Source of the DNA: Candidatus Heimdallarchaeota archaeon
GTDB lineage: Archaea; Asgardarchaeota; Heimdallarchaeia; Heimdallarchaeales; Heimdallarchaeaceae
Reading direction: 5' to 3'
NCBI GenBank assembly: GCA_021399345.1
Contig: JAAFKI010000094.1
Location: forward strand, 1-64,000
DNA length: 64,000 nucleotides
Shown: in pieces, positions 30,565 through 40,950 of the stretch
Layout of the letters: each line of letters starts with the position of its first letter
How positions within the stretch are numbered: position 1 is the stretch's first letter
The notes under the pieces: model-generated
Databases searched by the model: none
Told to the model about the DNA's origin: nothing
Seen by the model: only the letters and a program-made list of their open reading frames with translations
Position numbers and translations under genes: made by a program

Positions 30565-32946
30565 ATGGGGGTCCAAATGAAATTCGTTGAAAAATATTCT
30601 AACTTCCTTAAGAAATACAAATTATTTATTATTATTGCTTGGGTTATAATTATTGGCTTCAGTGTGTGGCTAGCTCCAAAATTTATTTCTGAGACTAGTT
30701 CTGATTTTAATGTTCCAGAAGACACTCCTTCTTTCATTGCAAATACTATTCTCAAAGAAGAATTTCCTAACATAGATACAGAAACAACTATTGTTTTAGT
30801 AATTCAGAATCCCAATGGTACAGTTCTTAATACAGATATTGAAGATTTCAGTAATAGCTTTAACACTTCGCTTAAACTTTCAGAATACGCAGATCTGTTA
30901 GTAAGTCTTAATGGTTATTATTTCTTAGTTGGTGGAGGTTTGGGAGATGCAGCTATGGGATATGTTAGTGATTCAAATAATACTATGATAATTGAAATCA
31001 ACGTTAATTCAGTTTCTGATGAAGAATTAAACGCATTTATTGATTTTTTGGACTTGACCATAGATGAACTAGAACCTGATGGTTATACTATTTTGCTTAC
31101 TGGATCACATATTCTATTTGAAGACATGAAAGAAGCTTCAGAAAAAGACATTATAGTGATGGATTCCATTGTACTTCCTATAGCTCTTATCGTTTTAGCA
31201 TTGGTGTTGAAAAGTTTCAAATTAATGATTATCCCTATTGTAAGTGTTGCATTTTCAATTGGAACATCATTTTTCTTAATGTATCCTATTGCAAAAGCAA
31301 TGCCTGTGTTTAGTTTTGTACCAAGCGTGATGATGTCACTAGTAATAGCATTGTCATTTGATTATGCTCTTTTCTTACTCTCACGTTATAAAGAAGAATT
31401 AATCAGAGGGAGAGAAAATTTCTCAGCTGTTACATTGATGCTAGAGCATGCAGGTCACACTATTGGTGTTTCAGGAATTACTTTAGCAATTTGCTTCATT
31501 GGACTTGTATTCTTTCCTATAGGCCTTTTAGCGACAATAGGGTTAGGTGCAGCTGTTTGTATATTGACTACTTTATTAATCAACCTCACACTGGTACCAG
31601 CATTATTGTTGCAGTTTAGTAACTTCTTTTCTAAATTTAGATTACTGAAGAAGAAGCAAGAAGAAAAGCCTAAGACAGAAGAGGAACGAAAAGAAAGAGA
31701 ACTTCAGAATCAGATGAAAAGTATTTGGTTCAAAATAGGTAAGTTTGCAACCAAATATTCTCTCCCAATAATTGTAGTAACTCTCATCGTAGCCATACCT
31801 ATGTCAATTCAGATGTTGAAAATGAGTACATCAATAGGTGACGTGCATATCCTTCCTAGACAAGCTGAATCTACCATGGCATTCGATATTCTCAAAGATG
31901 AATTTCAACCTGGTGTTCTTGCTCCCATGTACATCCTTATAGAAACAAATCAAACTGATGGGATTATTAATCCTGCATTCTTTACACTAACTCAAACGTT
32001 AATCAGAGATATAGCCAATCAAACGGATATCACAGAACAATCTTTCATCACGATTTCGTGGGGACAAGGATTCTCTATTCCTTTCTTCGTAGCTTATCCT
32101 TTCATAAATAATGTAAATGATACAACATACTACTCTGAAAGTGCAATCTTGTATAGAGAAATGATTTTCAATAGATATACTAACGGAGACAATTCCACAG
32201 TTATGATTGATGTACAACCAAGTTTCGATCCATTTGGAAGTTATGTAGAAGATTGGATAAAAGCTACAAGAGAAATAATGACTGATTATGAAGATTCTTC
32301 TGGGTTTAAATTCCATCTAGCAGGATCAAGTACTGAAATAGTTGATTCAGTAGATTTAGTTTACGAAATGTTTCCCTTGATGATTGGAATTATTGTAATC
32401 ATAGTTTATGTTATAATAGCATTAATGTTTAAATCGGTCTTTATACCACTTCGTCTGATAATAACAATAGGATTAACACTTTCTTGGATTTATGGTTTAA
32501 CGGCATTAATCTTTGATGTAGGAATATTTGATGGCATTATTCCTGTTTTACAAGACATCAACCATCTCTACTGGGCAACACCTGTAATGTCATTTTCAAT
32601 TCTTATAGGCCTAGGTTTAGACTATGACATCTTCCTCTTATCCAGGGTGTCAGAATATCGAAATAATGGTTATACTGAAAGAGCATCTGTAATTAAAGGA
32701 TTGTACAGAACAGGTGGAATCATAAGTATGGCTGGTGTAATTATGGCAATTGCATTTAGTGGGATGATTTTCAGCAGCGTAATGATTCTAAATGAATTTG
32801 GATTTATATTAGCATTAGCAGTTCTTGTTGATACTTTCATTATTAGAACTATTTTAGTTCCAGCAATTATGAGTTTAGCCTCTAAATGGAATTGGTGGCC
32901 GAGGAAACTTAAACCACCTACGAAAGATCTCAATGATATTGAGTAG
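30565..32946 (+). CDS. MMPL/RND family transporter
   Basis: 793 aa with two repeated TM blocks: SFDYALFLLSRYKEEL and GLDYDIFLLSRVSEYRNNGYTERASVIKGLYRTGGII. Confidence 0.9.
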   Translation: MGVQMKFVEKYSNFLKKYKLFIIIAWVIIIGFSVWLAPKFISETSSDFNVPEDTPSFIANTILKEEFPNIDTETTIVLVIQNPNGTVLNTDIEDFSNSFNTSLKLSEYADLLVSLNGYYFLVGGGLGDAAMGYVSDSNNTMIIEINVNSVSDEELNAFIDFLDLTIDELEPDGYTILLTGSHILFEDMKEASEKDIIVMDSIVLPIALIVLALVLKSFKLMIIPIVSVAFSIGTSFFLMYPIAKAMPVFSFVPSVMMSLVIALSFDYALFLLSRYKEELIRGRENFSAVTLMLEHAGHTIGVSGITLAICFIGLVFFPIGLLATIGLGAAVCILTTLLINLTLVPALLLQFSNFFSKFRLLKKKQEEKPKTEEERKERELQNQMKSIWFKIGKFATKYSLPIIVVTLIVAIPMSIQMLKMSTSIGDVHILPRQAESTMAFDILKDEFQPGVLAPMYILIETNQTDGIINPAFFTLTQTLIRDIANQTDITEQSFITISWGQGFSIPFFVAYPFINNVNDTTYYSESAILYREMIFNRYTNGDNSTVMIDVQPSFDPFGSYVEDWIKATREIMTDYEDSSGFKFHLAGSSTEIVDSVDLVYEMFPLMIGIIVIIVYVIIALMFKSVFIPLRLIITIGLTLSWIYGLTALIFDVGIFDGIIPVLQDINHLYWATPVMSFSILIGLGLDYDIFLLSRVSEYRNNGYTERASVIKGLYRTGGIISMAGVIMAIAFSGMIFSSVMILNEFGFILALAVLVDTFIIRTILVPAIMSLASKWNWWPRKLKPPTKDLNDIE

Positions 32947-33163
32947 AGACTTTTCTTTCTTTTTCTTCTTTTTCACTAATAATCTAGACTTCAATAAAAT
33001 AGTACGTAAAGTGATTGTAAAATTTTGAAGAAATATTCATTCCAATATAAAAAAATCATTTGTCTTATTTAATACTTCAAGAAAATTTATTAGTCATTAA
33101 AACTTACTTTACCATAACATTCTAGGAAAGGAAGTCATATTTCTCTATTAGTGGTGATTAACT

Positions 33164-33844
33164 ATGTTCGGAGTATATCTTGATGGGTTGAGACAAGCGG
33201 AGGATTTGTTTGGGAAAGGGGATTATGATGAAGCAATGAACCAGCTTAATTTGTTGGAAAAAGGTGTTGAGTTAAACGATATAGAAAAACTAGCTGCTAT
33301 GTTGCTAAATTGTCAGATCATGATTAAGAAAGGAGATTATGAAAAAAGTTTCCTTCTTGCTAAAACAGCCTTTAGAAAAAGCATGGCAATTTCTCATCCA
33401 CTTCTTGTTATTGATTCAACTATCACATTCTTAGATGCAATAAATGGGTTAGGACTGCTTTATGATGCTTCAAATAAAGACCAAAAAGAATTTGTTCAAA
33501 TGATTAATCAAAGTGAAGATATTCTAAAAACCATTACAGATCTAAGTAAGAAGAATAAGGATATTAGGACTGAACATTTAGGAAGAATAAAAGGAATTAT
33601 TGAGTATACCAAAATTAAAACAGTTCCAGTGAAAAAAGATAAAACAAAAGCTAAAATTGCAAGTTTTCCAATTGAGAAAGTGAAAGGAGTTGGTCAAAAA
33701 GCTGTAGAACTAAGGAAAGAAGGTTTCAAGGATGCGAGTCAACTGGCACTTGCAAAAGTAGAAGAACTTACTCCAATAAAAGGTATAGGACCAGCTTCAG
33801 CGAAAAAACTCATTGAAAGTGCTAAAGAACTTCTCAATAAATAA
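33164..33844 (+). CDS. Helical (TPR-like) protein with C-terminal tandem helix-hairpin-helix
   Basis: C-terminus VKGVGQKAVELRKEGFKDASQLALAKVEELTPIKGIGPASAKKLIESAKELL. Confidence 0.7.
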   Translation: MFGVYLDGLRQAEDLFGKGDYDEAMNQLNLLEKGVELNDIEKLAAMLLNCQIMIKKGDYEKSFLLAKTAFRKSMAISHPLLVIDSTITFLDAINGLGLLYDASNKDQKEFVQMINQSEDILKTITDLSKKNKDIRTEHLGRIKGIIEYTKIKTVPVKKDKTKAKIASFPIEKVKGVGQKAVELRKEGFKDASQLALAKVEELTPIKGIGPASAKKLIESAKELLNK

Positions 33845-33945
33845 AAATTTCTCTCTTTTTTATCTTCTATCAAAAATTGGTGTAGTATCAGCAAAAAAAA
33901 GATATACTGATACACATAATCAACTTAAGAAGTTAGGTAAGAAAG

Positions 33946-36744
33946 ATGAAAGAAGAGAAAAGAGAAGTTTTTATTGTTCCTCATGCACATTGGGATCGTG
34001 AATGGTATCTCCCATTTCAGAGTTTCAGAGTTCAGTTAGTCAAACTTATTGATGATTTGCTTGAAATAACTAAGAAGAAAGATTATTTTTTCATGCTTGA
34101 TGGTCAAACGGTAGTTTTAGAAGATTATTTTGAAATTCGTCCTGAGAAAAAAGATGAGCTTCTAGACTTGATTAGAGAAGGTAAAATTGCTCTTGGTCCA
34201 TGGTATTTACTTCCTGACGAATGGTTGATAGGTCAAGAAAGTTTCATTCGTAATTTAGAAATAAGTATTGATTTAGCTAAGGAATTAAACATACCTTTAA
34301 TGCAGATTGGATATCTTCCAGATCAATTTGGACATACAAGAGCCATTCCTCAAATCCTTTCAAATCTTACTTCGTTCAAAGCAGCTGTTATTTGGAGAGG
34401 GGTAGGTCCTGAAATAATTACTGTGCCTTTCAAATGGAAAAGTGATTATTACTCTCACGATTCAATTCTTGGAGTGTACATGCCAAAAGGTTATGGTAAT
34501 GCTGCAGACTTACCTGATAATGAAACTGATCTAAAAGATTCAATTGTTAACAAAATAGAACAATTAAAGCAATTTTCCCCTGTTCCTTTGTATCTCCTTA
34601 TGTATGGAACTGATCATCAGTTTCCTAATCCAAATATGAATATCTTAACAAAACTTGTAGATATTGAAAACACTGAAATCAACCTCAGTTTGTTAGATAA
34701 TTATGTTACAGAATTGCAAGATTCACTTCAAAGAACAAACTATTTAATACCTGAATATTCTGGTGAATTTCGCTCATCTGCAAGGGCTCATCTTCTTCAA
34801 GATACCTATTCCATGAGGATGTGGATAAAACAGTGGAACCAGAAAATTGAAGATTTACTTGTTCACTATGTGGAACCTTTAATCACTTATTTTTGGTTAT
34901 TCAACAACTATGATTATCCAACATCCTATCTGAATCTAGCATGGAAATGGTTATTGAAAAACCAAACCCATGATGGTATTTGTGGTTGTTCAATAGATCA
35001 AACACATGAAGAAATGAAATCAAGGTTTTATTGGGCTGAAAGCATAGGAGAATCTCAGTTAAATGAATTAAAGGAAGAGTTAGATAAGCTTGAAATTGAG
35101 GGAGATGAATCAAAACTATATGTTTTTAATCCAACTAATAATTCTGACAATCTATCTTTCTTTGATTTCTCTACCCCTGCAAAACAACCGATAGTTGGAT
35201 TACAGGATAGTTTAGGTAACAATTATATGGTTCAATCCTTAAATCCCTCTGAGGAAATTTTGTTTGAAAACACCTTTTCCCCTCTTGTGCTAAAATCAGG
35301 TTTCAGATTGTTACCTGGAAGAAAGATTCTAGATTATTACCTTAACGAGGTATATATCTCTGATAATATTAATCCTGAGATATGTGATGTAACTCTTTTA
35401 TGTGGAAATGTTCCTCTTGGAGATTTCGATGTAGATGAATTTAAGGAGCAAGCAGCTGAAATAATAAACAGTAAGAAATACAAAAAGTATCATGTTAAAG
35501 CATCCTTAGGGTCAAAACAAAACTATGGTGTTCTAGCACCTCTCAATAGTTGGAATTTCAACGAATTTACACTTCTAGAAAAAATGGATTATCTAGAAAA
35601 TGATGCTGAATTCTTATCATCGAAAAATAAGATTACAACCAAATTTTATGAGCTTAAATTTAATTCAGATGGGACTTTCAATTACTTAGATAAAAGAACG
35701 AATACAGAATTTACTCAGCTTCATAAATTTGAAGATTATGGTGATAAGGGAGATGAATATACTTTTGGAAGAATAGGTCCTGAAATTGTAAAAATAAAGA
35801 AAGTGAAAAGAAAACTAACTATTAAAGGACCTCTATTCAGCGAAATTGTACAGGATATGACACTAGAACTTTTTGAACATTTAAATGAGAATCGAGATAA
35901 AAGGGCAGGTAAAGTTACTATTCCTGTTAAAACAGTTTTTCGATTTTATAGAGATATTCCAAGAATAGATATACAAACAACTTTGACCAATTATGCAAAA
36001 GATCACCGTTTGAGAATATGTTTTGACTTACCTTATTCCTCTTTGGAAACACTTACTTCAACACATTTTGGAGTAGTAAAACGTAAAAGTGATCCTATTA
36101 GTTATGATAGTTATGAAGAACAACCTTCTGGTATTCAAGCTCAGAAGAGATTTATTAGAATAGAAGATAGCAGCTCAGATATAGCTTTCTCACTAATGAA
36201 TAAAGGGTTACCTGAAGTTGAACTAGCTAATAATTCCAGAGTAGCGTTAACACTTTTAAGATGTGTAGGTTTTCTTTCCAGAGCAGATTATGATGAAAGA
36301 CCAATGCATGCTGGACCATTTTTAGAGACACCTGGAGCTCAAGAAATTGGTGAAAAATATACCTTTGAATATGGTTTTGTCATTCATTCTAGAGAAGAAC
36401 CTATGTATGAAAGTGATAATCATTCTGAATCATTCTGCTTAAAACCTTGGTCTATCTTAATTCGGAATAGGAATCTTCAGAAACAAATATCTGAATCAAT
36501 TTTACATGTTGTTAATCCATGGATAAGAATCTCTTCAATGCGGAAAAGAAATGACAAGTTATGTATAACTTTCTACAATTTGAACTCAGAGAGTGAATCA
36601 TCAACTTTTCAAGTAAATTCTATATTTACAAAGTTTGAGCAACTCAAAATAGATGGTAAAATAATAGAAAAAGATGATATAAAAGACAATCAGTTTGAAA
36701 TGAGCTTCAAACCTTATGAGATAAAAATGTGTTTCTTCTCCTAA
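33946..36744 (+). CDS. GH38 family alpha-mannosidase
   Basis: VPHAHWDREWYLPFQSFR, GPWYLLPDEWLIGQESFIRNL, LPDQFGHTRAIPQIL, NQTHDGICGCSIDQTHEEM. Confidence 0.9.
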   Translation: MKEEKREVFIVPHAHWDREWYLPFQSFRVQLVKLIDDLLEITKKKDYFFMLDGQTVVLEDYFEIRPEKKDELLDLIREGKIALGPWYLLPDEWLIGQESFIRNLEISIDLAKELNIPLMQIGYLPDQFGHTRAIPQILSNLTSFKAAVIWRGVGPEIITVPFKWKSDYYSHDSILGVYMPKGYGNAADLPDNETDLKDSIVNKIEQLKQFSPVPLYLLMYGTDHQFPNPNMNILTKLVDIENTEINLSLLDNYVTELQDSLQRTNYLIPEYSGEFRSSARAHLLQDTYSMRMWIKQWNQKIEDLLVHYVEPLITYFWLFNNYDYPTSYLNLAWKWLLKNQTHDGICGCSIDQTHEEMKSRFYWAESIGESQLNELKEELDKLEIEGDESKLYVFNPTNNSDNLSFFDFSTPAKQPIVGLQDSLGNNYMVQSLNPSEEILFENTFSPLVLKSGFRLLPGRKILDYYLNEVYISDNINPEICDVTLLCGNVPLGDFDVDEFKEQAAEIINSKKYKKYHVKASLGSKQNYGVLAPLNSWNFNEFTLLEKMDYLENDAEFLSSKNKITTKFYELKFNSDGTFNYLDKRTNTEFTQLHKFEDYGDKGDEYTFGRIGPEIVKIKKVKRKLTIKGPLFSEIVQDMTLELFEHLNENRDKRAGKVTIPVKTVFRFYRDIPRIDIQTTLTNYAKDHRLRICFDLPYSSLETLTSTHFGVVKRKSDPISYDSYEEQPSGIQAQKRFIRIEDSSSDIAFSLMNKGLPEVELANNSRVALTLLRCVGFLSRADYDERPMHAGPFLETPGAQEIGEKYTFEYGFVIHSREEPMYESDNHSESFCLKPWSILIRNRNLQKQISESILHVVNPWIRISSMRKRNDKLCITFYNLNSESESSTFQVNSIFTKFEQLKIDGKIIEKDDIKDNQFEMSFKPYEIKMCFFS

Positions 36745-36755
36745 CCAGTTCATCT

Positions 36756-37307
36756 TTATCTTTTATCTTCAGGATTTCCGACTAGGTATAATTCATTTTT
36801 TGGTTCATCACTTACCCATATTTCACAATTACAATCTTTGAGTTTCTCACTATTCATGATCCAAGACCACCCCTTAGGTCCTTGAAGTATTAATGAAAAG
36901 CTTAACTTATCTGTTATGTTTATAAGGGGATAATAAGCAGCGGATAAACCCAATTTAACACCTTTTGCTGTTAAATAGTTAGTTGAACCCGAATCAGGTT
37001 CTATTTGACCAGAATATCTTACTGAAAGCAGCAATTCATCAAGATTTTGCATTTCTTCAGGAAGTTCTACTGACCAAACCTTTACAGACTTGAGAAAGTG
37101 ATTTTCAAGAACAGATTTCTCTTCAGGCGTAAAATAAGTTTTTTTACCTTTAAACTCAGATGTAACCTCCAACCACTGGAGTTCATTATTTATCATTAAA
37201 TCTATGATAGGTGAAGGATTCCTTATTGTTAAAAAAGCTGAAGCATACATGTTTTGCTCCCGGGGGTTCAATTTTAGTTTTAGATCGACTCTTGTGATTT
37301 TCATCAT
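36756..37307 (-). CDS. Stand-alone beta-sandwich protein resembling the N-terminal domain of M1 peptidases
   Basis: KLKLNPREQNMYASAFLTIRNPSPIIDLMINNELQWLEV...LLLSVRYSGQIEPDSGSTNYLTAKGVKLGLSAAYYPLINITDKLSFSLILQGPKGW; no HExxH. Confidence 0.5.
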   Translation of the reverse strand: MMKITRVDLKLKLNPREQNMYASAFLTIRNPSPIIDLMINNELQWLEVTSEFKGKKTYFTPEEKSVLENHFLKSVKVWSVELPEEMQNLDELLLSVRYSGQIEPDSGSTNYLTAKGVKLGLSAAYYPLINITDKLSFSLILQGPKGWSWIMNSEKLKDCNCEIWVSDEPKNELYLVGNPEDKR

Positions 37308-37320
37308 TACAACATCTCAG

Positions 37321-38058
37321 TTATGAATTTACTTTACCTAAAATTGCGATATAAGATGCTGAACCTTCTTGTTCCTGCAGAATATGTTTAAGCTTCCATC
37401 CAGTCCCTTTAAGAATCTCTTCCATTTCTTCTTGCGATACTAACAACAAATCCATCCAAGAACTTATTAGTTTCCTGAATCTAGTTCTTATAATAACTTG
37501 TCCTCCAATTCTACCTCTAGATATATTCGATTCAATATAATCTAAATGGTCTTTATTTTTAGTGTTATAAGTATTTACAGAGGGCGCAACTATAGCGGCT
37601 TCATCTGAAGTAATTTTGTAAAATATTTTCAAAAGTCTTTTTGCATTTGTAGGATTTCCAAAGAGCCCAAAATTGTTCCCCATCATTATTATTGTATCAA
37701 ACATACCTAAATTTGGTTGAATATCATTTAAAGATAATAATTTGGCATTTTTTGTTCCACGTAACTTACATACTTTTATTGCTTCTGGGGAGTTGTCAAT
37801 TGATAGAACGTTGAACTTGTTTTTTTGGAGGTAAAGACTATGTCTTCCTGCTCCACAACCAACATCTAAAATTTTACCTCCTACATAGTACATAGCTTCT
37901 TTTTCTAAATCTGACCAATCTTTAAATTCTCTAAAATAGAAAGAAGCTGATTCGTATATACTTAGGTAACCATCATCTCTCTCAATGACATGAGCACTAT
38001 CTTCACCTTTATAGTGGGCATACAAAATTTCACCAAACAGGTCTTCTTCATCCATCAT
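37321..38058 (-). CDS. Class I SAM-dependent methyltransferase
   Basis: GKILDVGCGAGRHSLYLQKNKFNVLSIDNSPEAIKVCKLRG. Confidence 0.85.
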   Translation of the reverse strand: MMDEEDLFGEILYAHYKGEDSAHVIERDDGYLSIYESASFYFREFKDWSDLEKEAMYYVGGKILDVGCGAGRHSLYLQKNKFNVLSIDNSPEAIKVCKLRGTKNAKLLSLNDIQPNLGMFDTIIMMGNNFGLFGNPTNAKRLLKIFYKITSDEAAIVAPSVNTYNTKNKDHLDYIESNISRGRIGGQVIIRTRFRKLISSWMDLLLVSQEEMEEILKGTGWKLKHILQEQEGSASYIAILGKVNS

Positions 38059-38172
38059 ATATGTCCCAGTTTTTGTTATGTTTTACAATTTCATTGAATA
38101 ATAAATAGTTTTCTCGAAAGAATAAATGATTGATTCTGAGAAAAGTTTAAAATACACGATTTCTTTTAGAGC

Positions 38173-38343
38173 ATGATGGAAGAAACTTCTGAAGTAAAAT
38201 TGATTCATAAAATTATTGACATTCTTGGAGGAGGGGCTTTAGGTACAGCTATTATTTTAGGATATATTCTTGCAAGTGTAGGAGTTGTTCTGTTACTGCT
38301 TTATCTAATTAAGTTATTGCATCAGATAATAGTAGGGAGTTAA
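38173..38343 (+). CDS. Small glycine-rich single/double-TM protein
   Basis: 56 aa ORF not in the supplied track: MMEETSEVKLIHKIIDILGGGALGTAIILGYILASVGVVLLLLYLIKLLHQIIVGS. Confidence 0.45.
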   Translation: MMEETSEVKLIHKIIDILGGGALGTAIILGYILASVGVVLLLLYLIKLLHQIIVGS

Positions 38344-38567
38344 CTTTCTTCTTTACCCTTATGGAAGTAAAGCAAGGTTCCAATAATTGTTATAATTGCC
38401 ATAAATATTCCGAAAACTATTACCCATTGCCACCAGGCATAACCATTAGCCCAACATAAACAAACAGCGGAAACTGAAAGTGTCATTAGAAATGCAACAG
38501 GAGCAGCTTTTTTAATCACTTCTCCTTCTATACCAACTTTATCAATTACAGCTGCAGCTAAACTCAT
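38340..38567 (-). CDS. Small membrane protein
   Basis: 75 aa with two TM segments. Confidence 0.45.
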   Translation of the reverse strand: MSLAAAVIDKVGIEGEVIKKAAPVAFLMTLSVSAVCLCWANGYAWWQWVIVFGIFMAIITIIGTLLYFHKGKEES

Positions 38568-38650
38568 ACAAGAAGAAGAAATGTACTGACTAAAAATTTT
38601 TCAATAATATCGAAAGAAAAGAAAAATATAGAAAAAAAATGAAGAAATAA

Positions 38651-39463
38651 CTACTGTAAAGTAGCACCGCATTCTGGACAAAATTTACTATCTTCACCTA
38701 ATTTGCTTCCACAATTTGGACAAAATATTTCTTCTTTTAGTTCTTCAGTTCCAGTATAATATTTAGCACTAGGTGTATCTGAAGGTACAGTAGTTGGAGC
38801 TATTGTTGCTCCCTCAATATATTTTAGTAGTTTATTTGAATTTAATATTAAGACTATACCCAATGCAAGCATCAGAATGAATGAAAGAATAGTATTTATC
38901 CATAAAAATGCGTATATTAATCCAAAATTTCCTGAAAAACTAAGTATCAAAGCTACTATAAATTCAAATAAGCCAAAACAGCCATAGATTACAAAAACTG
39001 GTGAATCTATCTTATCTGCTGGTGTTAGTAATTCACTAAATCTCTTGAATGCTACATTTAGTGCAACAAAAGCAACTAACTGTGCCACAATTTGCAAGAC
39101 AGCTGTTACTATCGTAGAAACACCTGGTATAATAAATAGACCTCCAATATTTGCTACAAAAAGAATTATCAGGTAGAAGATAAATCCAAATCGTGCGATA
39201 TTGATTGGAGTACTAGCATCTGGCTTTAATTCTAATACGTTTGTTAAGAAAAACACTATAAAACCTATAGCTAATAGAATCAAGACTAAACCTATGATCA
39301 ATAGAGCTAGGAATGCACTTACGTATATCATAAAGGAACCAACAAGTAAAATCAAAGCTGCGAAAATGAACATAAGTCCAGCATATTTCTGTTGGTTAGC
39401 CGTAGTTTCTTTAATTTTGATTTTATTTAACATGTGAACTCTCTCCAAAAAGAACGAACACAA
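38651..39463 (-). CDS. Multi-TM protein with C-terminal zinc ribbon
   Basis: C-terminus EEIFCPNCGSKLGEDSKFCPECGATLQ. Confidence 0.7.
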   Translation of the reverse strand: MCSFFLERVHMLNKIKIKETTANQQKYAGLMFIFAALILLVGSFMIYVSAFLALLIIGLVLILLAIGFIVFFLTNVLELKPDASTPINIARFGFIFYLIILFVANIGGLFIIPGVSTIVTAVLQIVAQLVAFVALNVAFKRFSELLTPADKIDSPVFVIYGCFGLFEFIVALILSFSGNFGLIYAFLWINTILSFILMLALGIVLILNSNKLLKYIEGATIAPTTVPSDTPSAKYYTGTEELKEEIFCPNCGSKLGEDSKFCPECGATLQ

Positions 39464-39664
39464 GGAGAGTATTTAATGGTTTCTGAATAAGAATCACTTA
39501 TGTTATGAAATTCAATTTGATGAATTGGTGTTCAAAAAATTGACTGCTCAATTGAACATTCAAAAAAGAATCTGATATTCGTACCTTTTTATTGATTCTT
39601 GTGAATATTTATATAATGTTAAGTTAAGGAAATTCCAAGTTTATCCAAACTACTGGTGTAATTA

Positions 39665-40147
39665 ATGAGTGAAAAAGAAAGAATTGAGTTTTTTAAAGAT
39701 CAAATTGAAGTTGAAAAGAAAATCATTGCAGCTGCCCAAAAAGCTGTAAAAGGTCTTAAAAATCCATTAATAAGGGAGATGATTCTTGCTGTAGCTTTAG
39801 ATTCCCAAAAACACGAAACTATGCTGCAAGCTTTACTTGATAGATTAACCGGACCAAGTCCAGCAATTGATGAGAAGGTATCTGAGGAGATTGCTCATGC
39901 AATACACGAACATATGGAACTTGAAGCTCTAGCAATAAAGAAATATAAAGAATATCTAGACGGTCTATGCTGTATTGATAATAAAGAAAAGATTGTAATA
40001 AAAGCAATCTATGAGGATGAACTTAGACATCATGAATTAATGAAGTGGATCTATAAAACTATAGTTGAAAAAGAGACACTCATTGAAGAAGACATCTGGG
40101 ATCATATGTGGAATGATGCCTTTTCACATGGAACACCAGGTGGATAA
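39665..40147 (+). CDS. Ferritin-like/rubrerythrin-like protein
   Basis: Repeated E/D-x-x-H helices: LDSQKHETMLQALLD, HEHMELEALAIKKYKEYL, YEDELRHHELMKWI. Confidence 0.65.
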   Translation: MSEKERIEFFKDQIEVEKKIIAAAQKAVKGLKNPLIREMILAVALDSQKHETMLQALLDRLTGPSPAIDEKVSEEIAHAIHEHMELEALAIKKYKEYLDGLCCIDNKEKIVIKAIYEDELRHHELMKWIYKTIVEKETLIEEDIWDHMWNDAFSHGTPGG

Positions 40148-40244
40148 GATTAATTTTCACTAAATAGATTTTAGTTGGTTTTTTATACTTTTATTTGTAG
40201 AAAAATTAAATAATATGCTGGTCATAGCTAGTAGATGATAGAAT

Positions 40245-40940
40245 ATGAAGATTAATCTTGATTCCGATAATGAATGGGGTCATTTTATTGATCCTGATTC
40301 ATTTCAAATTGTAGAAATTACTGATGAAGTTCCAGATAAATCCTTTGTTGTTTTCAAAGAACGTGAGTACATTAGTGACATAGATAGAACAGTCATTCAG
40401 ACCACTTATGGGATAATTGATGGCAATAAGCTACAAACAATGAGTAAAAGAGAACTGAGTAAACTAATGTCAAAAGCTTGTGCAAAATATATTATTGATT
40501 TCGAAAAATTGCCTCCAAAAATAATGGTGGAGAAAAAGCTTATTATTGATAAACCCGCACAATTGGGTTTCATTCTGTCCAATCACGATACATTCCACTT
40601 GAAGATAGACAAAACTGCGTTAGAAGGAGGGAATCCCTTTGAGATTATTAATTCTATCATGGAAAATCAGGACTTTAAAACTACTATGTACGATAGAGAA
40701 GAGAAGTGGAAAATTGAATATGCAAAAAGTAGTCGTGCTAAATGCAGAAAGTGTGGTTCAAATATTGAGAAGGATACAATAAGAATAGGCGAACCTCATT
40801 ATTTTGAAGATCACTTAAACTATAGATGGCATCATGAGAAATGCGTATTCCTTCAAAGATTTGAGAAGAAAAATATTAAGGGACTTGATCTTCTAGAAGA
40901 AAAAGATAGAAAGAGGATAGAAGAGATATTGGATTCTTAA
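40245..40940 (+). CDS. Protein with PARP-type zinc-finger-like C-terminus
   Basis: EYAKSSRAKCRKCGSNIEKDTIRIGEPHYFEDHLNYRWHHEKCVFLQRFEKKNIKGLDLLEEKDRKRIEEIL: CX2C-X26-HX2C with the flanking zf-PARP-like features. Confidence 0.65.
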   Translation: MKINLDSDNEWGHFIDPDSFQIVEITDEVPDKSFVVFKEREYISDIDRTVIQTTYGIIDGNKLQTMSKRELSKLMSKACAKYIIDFEKLPPKIMVEKKLIIDKPAQLGFILSNHDTFHLKIDKTALEGGNPFEIINSIMENQDFKTTMYDREEKWKIEYAKSSRAKCRKCGSNIEKDTIRIGEPHYFEDHLNYRWHHEKCVFLQRFEKKNIKGLDLLEEKDRKRIEEILDS

Positions 40941-40950
40941 ATAAACTCAA

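Noticed and set aside
39529-39558. TGTTCA...TGAACA dyad with inner ATTGA/TCAAT upstream of the ferritin-like gene.
   Set aside because: Arms are interrupted by an A-run bulge and lie over 100 bp upstream; too weak to call alone.
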